From Chrysochromulina tobinii (taxonomy: Eukaryota; Haptophyta; Prymnesiales; Chrysochromulinaceae): DNA of 13,035 nt. Shown here in pieces: positions 8,960 through 13,035 of this stretch. Both the position numbers and the translations under genes were made by a program. The notes under the pieces are model-generated. The model did no database searches, was not told the origin of the DNA, and was given only the letters and a program-made list of their open reading frames with translations. Position 1 is the stretch's first letter. The number at the start of each line of letters is the position of its first letter. The stretch covers positions 1 to 13,035 of the forward strand of contig JWZX01001664.1 of assembly GCA_001275005.1 (NCBI GenBank), given 5' to 3'.

Positions 8960-9103
8960 CAGCGGCGCCGCGGACGAGCTCGCTGCGGTACCGGTACCGG
9001 ATGCACCGGTGCTGCCCCGCGCATCGAGCGTCACCACCGGCACACTCTGGACCGGCAGGGGTGGCAGCGGCGGCAGGATAGGTTGCGGCACCGTGCCGCT
9101 CAT
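8213..9103 (-). CDS. Alternative minus-strand frame, coding-like only at its 5' part
   Basis: The frame starts at ATG 9103 (an in-frame GTG lies at 9121). The first 100 or so residues, about 8790-9103, contain a Pro/Thr/Ser/Ala-rich leader and then QKARATAAAEGLEFVRSD and RWHDEILPPIAAHLREQ. A hand count over 82 codons gives roughly 71/63/79 percent GC by position, slightly favouring this strand. The AEGLEFVRSD phrase resembles linkers of algal AP2-type proteins, but no AP2 domain follows. Left of about 8790 the product turns Arg-rich, as expected for the shadow of the + strand frame, so only the 5' portion is credible. A spliced gene or a gene relic are the alternatives. Confidence 0.2.
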   Translation of the reverse strand: MSGTVPQPILPPLPPLPVQSVPVVTLDARGSTGASGTGTAASSSAAPLSPELVAQKARATAAAEGLEFVRSDRSGTGVVPATPSRPPLRIARVEAFAADDAANDSRWHDEILPPIAAHLREQRVILWDGPCDRDQRGAARDDGRRPRRRQQHAVGRGRARVHELKVDGRRRRLQRRVGEAARSRIVRRRAPWQGVRALLVHDGRRHAPAAGRVLSPGGAALARPHASREVPEPGTRTRPIGARDEEEGQQRGRKAHRAGSEAAADLLQVNELPGQPGAATIEEELLELNAERAGDH

Positions 9104-9169
9104 GTCGCCGTTGCCCGACACGGCCCGCGCTGCCGCGCACTGCGATACTGAGGACTCCGAGGAGGAGGA

Positions 9170-9955
9170 GGAAGAGTAGGGGGAGGATGGGGGGGAAGTA
9201 AGGGGGGAAGAGGAGATTAGGAGGAGGAGGAAGGGGAGTAAGATGCCGCATTGTGTTTTCAGATGTTCGTCTGTGTCATAGTATTGGAAATGGGAGAAGT
9301 GAGGGGGAAATGAAGAGGGTTGAGGGAAAAGAGGAAAGGAGAGGAAGGGAATAGGGAAGAGGGAATTGGAGAAGAGGGGGAAATGAAAAGGGAAAAGGGA
9401 AAAGAGGAAAGGGAGGGGGAGAGGGAAAAGGGAAAAGAGGAAAGGAGAGGAAGGGAATAGGGAAGAGGGAAATGGGAGAAGAGGGATAAGGGAAAAGAGG
9501 TAAGGAGAGGAAGAGAATAGGGAAGAGGGAAATGGGAGAAGAGGGGGAAAATGAAGTGGGAAAAGGGATAAGAGGAAAGGAGAGGAAGAGAATAGGGAAG
9601 AGGGAAATGGGAGATGAGGAAAGGAGAGGAAGAGAATATAATGGGAGAAGAGGGGGAAATGAAGAGGGAGAAGGGATATGAGGAAAGGAGAGGAAGAGAA
9701 TAGGGAAGAGGGATATGGGAGAAGAGGGATATGGGAGAAGAGGGAAAATGATGAGGGAGAAGGGATATGAGGTAAGGAGAGGAAGAGAATAGGGAAGAGG
9801 GAAATGGGAGAAGAGGGGGAAAATGAAGTGGGAAAAGGGATAAGAGGAAAGGAGAGGAAGAGAATAGGGAAGAGGGAAATGGGAGATGAGGAAAGGAGAG
9901 GAAGGGAATAGGGAAGAGGGATAAGAGAGAATTATTTATATAAAAGGGGGAAAAA
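9170..9955. repeat. Polypurine tandem-repeat tract (GGGAAGAGG-type)
   Basis: Nearly 780 bp of the + strand is A and G, with sparse T and almost no C. The word GGAGAGGAAG recurs at 9338, 9444, 9504, 9579, 9623, 9687, 9776, 9851 and 9895, so the short period is irregular (44-106 bp). A block of about 130 bp at 9504-9635 reappears nearly unchanged at 9776-9907, giving a 272-bp higher-order period. The tract abuts the 3' end of the tRNA gene. Mirror-like homopurine DNA of this length is capable of forming triplex; biological use is unknown. Confidence 0.9.
9951..9955 (-). terminator. Pol III oligo-T terminator of tRNA-Thr
   Basis: On the minus strand five T residues lie 2 nt beyond the discriminator end of the tRNA and are followed by CCCCC. 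This is the standard short T-run stop for RNA polymerase III. Confidence 0.8.
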
Positions 9956-9957
9956 GT

Positions 9958-10028
9958 ACCGCGTGCCGGGATCGAACCAGCGACCTTCGCATTACAAGTG
10001 CGATGCTCTACCACTAAGCTAAAGCGGC
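9958..10028 (-). tRNA. tRNA-Thr (anticodon UGU)
   Basis: A 71-nt cloverleaf reads on the minus strand from 10028 to 9958. The anticodon arm is TCGCA-CTTGTAA-TGCGA, with anticodon TGT decoding ACA. The D stem GCTT/GAGC and T stem GCTGG/CCGGC both pair (T stem with one G-U). The acceptor stem GCCGCTT/ACGCGGT has a G-U at 1:72 and a T-C mismatch at 6:67. The variable loop is AGGTC; there is no intron and no encoded CCA. A box TAGCTTAGTGG and B box GGTTCGATCC match Pol III internal promoters. TTTTT follows 2 nt after the 3' end, a Pol III terminator, so it is a nuclear gene. Confidence 0.94.
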
Positions 10029-10313
10029 AAAAGGGTTAAGCGACGGCCAATTAGATTCCAATTATATTAAGCCTTTAACATGAGGCATCCAACAGCTCGA
10101 CCACGTGGAACATGCACACGGCGCAGCCTGCTTCACACTAATTCAAGTCAGTCAGGCACCTTCACCTCGACAGTGATCGGCGACCTCTCTTGCGCGTTGC
10201 GGTGCGTCACATGGGGCAACAGCCCCCCCCCTCGATCAAATGGTCCCTTCGGAGAATTAGAGCTCCCCACGAGGAGCGCTTGGATTTGGCGCGAGTGGCG
10301 TCCCCGTCCACGT

Positions 10314-13035
10314 ATGCAGCTTCGCCATCTCCTGCTCCTGGCGGCCACTCCCATCCCCATCCTACGGGCGACGTCGCCAGACCAACAGCCCTCCACGCCG
10401 CCGACAACGCCGCCTGCTCCTCCAAATCAGCCCGCGGCGCCCCCTCCCGCACTGGTCAAACATCAGCCCGCCGAGGCAGTGATCGTGCTGCCGCCCGCTC
10501 CTCACCGGCTAAAGGTGCACCCGTCCAACGCGACTGGCTCCATTCTGCTGCGTGGCACGCCGGGCTCCTCGGGCGAGGTGTGTGCCCTAGTGCGCCACTC
10601 AGACAGCCGGCGCACGCTGAGCGTCGCGTGCCCTCCGGGGCACACTCTGAGCCACATGCTCATCGGCCCACCCGCGGACTGGGCGTCCGGGCCGCAGCCG
10701 CTCGAAGCGCCCGATGGGCCGCCGGCCGTGCCACCGCACCTCGCTGCCGCACTCGCCTCGGTGCGCGCGTGCCTGCGGCAGCCCCGGCGTGGCTCGAAAT
10801 GGCGCGCCGGCACGAGCAGCCACGCCTCATTCCTGCAGCGACTGCCTCGGCACTGCGTGCTTCGTGCGGGCGGCGCTGGCAATGGCGGTGAGGTCGGCGG
10901 ACATCGATGCCGCGTCGACGCATGGGGTGGCGGGACGCCCGCCGGCGCGCTCGAGGGCGACGGCGGCAGATGCGACAATGCGTCCGCGGTGGCGGCGGCG
11001 TCTCAGAACGCCCTGGTGCCTTCGGTGCCTTCCGGCCTCACGTCGACTGCTGGGCGGCACCTGTTCCGGCTGCTCGGGGCCGAGTGCTCGCGCCGGCTGC
11101 TGCCGCGGCAGGAGCCACTGCTGCTGCTGCATGAGCTGCCGCTCGCCGCCGACGAGGATGAGGAGACCCTCGGCGCCGACAGCGGCGCCGCCGCCATCGG
11201 AGTCGGGAGTGCCGACGCAGAGAGCGGCGAGCTGCCAGCGGCGGCGGCGGAGGCGGCGCCTGCCGTGCAAGAGGGGGCAACGGAGCCGGTCAACGCCACC
11301 ACGGCCGACGCGGGAATCGACGGCACGTCGGCATCGGCCGCCACTGCCGCCGCCACTGCTGCCGCCACTGCCGCCACTGCCGCCGCCGCCGCCACTGCTA
11401 CCACTGCCGCCGCCGCCGCCACTGCCGCCACTGCCGCCGCCGGCGCAGTGGTGGATGCCAGTGCCGGCGCCGGCGCCGCCACTGCGACGGGCGCTGCGGC
11501 GGACGCGAGCGTCGTGGTCAGCGCGGGTGCGGACGCGGCGGCGGAGGAGGACGACGACCTGATACCTCTCGAACAATGGAAGGAGAATGCCCTCAAGCGC
11601 CTCCAGTCGGAGGCGATGAGCGGCGGCGCGGCTCCCGTGTCATCGCCGTCGGGGGCGCATGACGGCGCGGATGGCGGCACGGCAGTGCTGCCATACGTGC
11701 GCCCGAAGGCACCGCTTAAGGACCGTCTCAATTTCCTTGATGACAATGTGGGCGCCAAGGTGCTCGCCTCGAGCGACAGCATGAAGGGAGCGAGCAACAT
11801 CCTGAACGCCGACCGCGACCGTTACATGATGACCGAGTCTCAGGTGAAGAAGAAGTGGGTGGCGCTCTCGCTCATCGAGAGCATGCTCCTCGACACGCTG
11901 GTGCTCGCCAACTTTGAGTACTACTCGTGCTCGCCACGACGCTTCCAGCTGCTCGGCTCGCTCGAGTACCCCACCAAACGGTGGGCGCTCCTCGGCGACT
12001 TCGAGGCGAACGACACGCGCGCCGAACAGAGCTTCGAGATCCCACAGCCAATGTACGTGCGCTACCTCAAGCTGCGCTTCCTCACGCACTACGGCGCGCA
12101 GCACTACTGGTCAGTCTCGGCAGTCCGTGCGTACGGCCAGACCGTTGTGGATAAGTATCAGGCCGACTGGGAGCGCGTGCAGGAGGCGAAGAATGCGGTC
12201 GCGGATGCGACGCAGCTGCAGCTCGAGGCACAAAAGGAGGCGCACGCCGAAGGGGGCGAGGCCGTCGAGGCCGCCGAGGTACACGCGCCGCCGGCGGCGC
12301 GTGGGCGGATGCCTGTGCCGCCGTCGCCGCCACCGCCGCCCGCACCGTCGCCCTTGCCGTCACCCGTGTCGTCGCCCGTGCTCCCGACCCCCCTTCCCCG
12401 ACAAACGGAGCCGCCGTCGGCGCCGCCGCCAGCCGTCGTCGATGCCATGCCCATGCCCTCCTCATCCTTGCTGCCGCCGGCGGCAGCACCCCTTCCCTCC
12501 CCACCCCCGCCCCAGACGCCGCTCTCCGCGACCTCGCTGCCGCCGCCGCCCTCGCCGTCGCCGCCATCACTCTTGAGGGTGTTGCGATCCGTAGTGGGGA
12601 GGCCGTCGACCTCGACAGTCCCGCCATCGCCGTCGCCGCCGCCGCCGCTGCCGACGCCGACGCCGACCACCCCCGACAAAGCCGCCGCCGGGGACGTGGT
12701 GGAGGTTACGCCTGAGCCCGTACCCATGTCGTCGGCCGAGGGGGACGCGAAGCAGCGTCACCGCCGAGCAGCGGAGCTCGCATCCGAGGTTGAATCTCCC
12801 GAGGTTGAATCTCCCGCGCCGATGGCCGACGGCGCATCGGAGGCGGCGCCGGAGGCGCCCACAACGGCGCCCACTCCCGCCGCCGCGCAGGCTCCCGCCG
12901 CGCAGGCTGCTGCCGCGCAGGCTGCTGCCGCGCAGGCTGCTGCCGCACAGGCTGCTGCCGCACAGGCTGCTGCCGCACAGGCTGCTGCCGGGGCCGCTGC
13001 AGAGGCGACAGCCAGCGTGGCTGCCGAAGGTGCTG
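10314..13035 (+). CDS. SLP1/SUCO-type mid-SUN domain protein (3' end outside window)
   Basis: Open for 907 codons to the window edge, so partial. ATG 10314 gives a signal peptide (MQLRHLLLLAATPIPILRA); in-frame ATG 10080, just after TAA 10068-10070, would add 78 polar residues and is less likely. Residues 20-420 are a low-complexity presumed lumenal region with seven spaced Cys, N-glycosylation sequons at N72, N222 and N327, and an Ala/Thr tract at 343-376. LIPLEQWKE (416-424) matches the short EWK-type motif that precedes the SUN domain in this family. The mid-SUN domain is about 463-608: ASSDSMKGASNIL, LLDTLVLANFEYYS, FQLLGSLEYPT, RYLKLRFLTHYG and VSAVRAYG are its hallmark strands. A charged helix (about 612-656), a Pro-rich stretch (about 658-770) and seven AQAAA repeats (858-892) follow. 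Known members act in the ER/nuclear-envelope system; the exact role here is inferred. A transmembrane helix would lie beyond the window. TATATTAA at 10063 may be a TATA element. Confidence 0.9.
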   Translation, partial: MQLRHLLLLAATPIPILRATSPDQQPSTPPTTPPAPPNQPAAPPPALVKHQPAEAVIVLPPAPHRLKVHPSNATGSILLRGTPGSSGEVCALVRHSDSRRTLSVACPPGHTLSHMLIGPPADWASGPQPLEAPDGPPAVPPHLAAALASVRACLRQPRRGSKWRAGTSSHASFLQRLPRHCVLRAGGAGNGGEVGGHRCRVDAWGGGTPAGALEGDGGRCDNASAVAAASQNALVPSVPSGLTSTAGRHLFRLLGAECSRRLLPRQEPLLLLHELPLAADEDEETLGADSGAAAIGVGSADAESGELPAAAAEAAPAVQEGATEPVNATTADAGIDGTSASAATAAATAAATAATAAAAATATTAAAAATAATAAAGAVVDASAGAGAATATGAAADASVVVSAGADAAAEEDDDLIPLEQWKENALKRLQSEAMSGGAAPVSSPSGAHDGADGGTAVLPYVRPKAPLKDRLNFLDDNVGAKVLASSDSMKGASNILNADRDRYMMTESQVKKKWVALSLIESMLLDTLVLANFEYYSCSPRRFQLLGSLEYPTKRWALLGDFEANDTRAEQSFEIPQPMYVRYLKLRFLTHYGAQHYWSVSAVRAYGQTVVDKYQADWERVQEAKNAVADATQLQLEAQKEAHAEGGEAVEAAEVHAPPAARGRMPVPPSPPPPPAPSPLPSPVSSPVLPTPLPRQTEPPSAPPPAVVDAMPMPSSSLLPPAAAPLPSPPPPQTPLSATSLPPPPSPSPPSLLRVLRSVVGRPSTSTVPPSPSPPPPLPTPTPTTPDKAAAGDVVEVTPEPVPMSSAEGDAKQRHRRAAELASEVESPEVESPAPMADGASEAAPEAPTTAPTPAAAQAPAAQAAAAQAAAAQAAAAQAAAAQAAAAQAAAGAAAEATASVAAEGA
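11340..11441 (+). repeat. In-frame GCC/ACT repeat coding Ala/Thr tract
   Basis: Thirty-four consecutive codons are only Ala (GCC, GCT) or Thr (ACT, ACC), arranged as irregular GCC-GCC-ACT units. The repeat sits inside the mid-SUN gene between the Cys-containing region and the LEQWK motif. It is probably a slippage-driven spacer. Confidence 0.9.
12885..12989 (+). repeat. Seven 15-bp repeats coding AQAAA pentapeptides
   Basis: Seven tandem GCG/GCA-CAG-GCT-GCT-GCC units run in frame; the first has CCC in place of the second GCT. The last three units use GCA, the earlier ones GCG, showing stepwise expansion. They lie in the C-terminal low-complexity part of the mid-SUN protein and would favour an Ala-rich helix. 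Confidence 0.93.

Noticed and set aside
8790-9103. AP2/ERF transcription factor
   Set aside because: Only a linker-like phrase (AEGLEFVRSD) is seen; the WLG and AYD hallmarks of the AP2 fold are absent.
9259-10014. Minus-strand 251-codon ORF beginning MVEHRTCNAKVAGSIPARG and then Ser/Pro/Leu/Phe-rich
   Set aside because: The first 20 or so codons are the antisense-frame reading of a tRNA gene, a well-known false protein, and the rest is the polypyrimidine strand of the purine repeat.
10827-11576. Minus-strand 249-codon Gly/Arg/Ser-rich ORF and similar antisense frames at 11003-12727
   Set aside because: They are shadows of the GC-rich mid-SUN gene; only the + frame has recognisable conserved sequence.

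Overview
The window is eukaryotic nuclear DNA, most likely from a GC-rich unicellular protist or alga. The evidence is a long uninterrupted myosin heavy-chain gene, an ER/nuclear-envelope type mid-SUN protein, a tRNA with internal Pol III promoter boxes and an oligo-T terminator, and large satellite and polypurine tracts. A haptophyte- or stramenopile-like alga is my guess from composition and the low-complexity Ala/Pro proteins; nothing in the sequence fixes the lineage.

Layout. 1-1003: non-coding 5' flank, with a striking cluster of CCCCAA/TTGGGG palindromes at 568-749. 1004-5026 (+): an intact, apparently intronless myosin with an SH3-like N-terminus, a complete motor, an IQ neck, coiled coil and a C-terminal RUN domain. 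5027-6146: no confident gene, though 5429-5964 could hold the two last exons of a spliced + strand gene. 6147-7888: a tandem satellite of roughly 12 units of about 150 bp, each carrying a hairpin. 7889-9180: a very GC-rich segment with coding-like codon statistics, on + up to about 8750 and possibly on - at 8860-9103; the products are unrecognised. 9170-9955: a polypurine tandem-repeat tract of about 780 bp. 9958-10028 (-): tRNA-Thr(UGU). 10314 to the window end (+): a long open frame for an SLP1/SUCO-type mid-SUN protein with a signal peptide, cut by the window edge.

The two solid proteins are a cytoskeletal motor with a likely small-GTPase-binding tail and a secretory/ER membrane-system SUN-like protein. 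They are separated by repeats and show no operon-like relation. The window looks like ordinary gene-plus-repeat nuclear sequence rather than a cassette. The most unusual items are the myosin-RUN architecture, the palindrome array upstream of it, and an ORF whose hydrophobic N-terminus is written by a G/T-only tract at the edge of the satellite.
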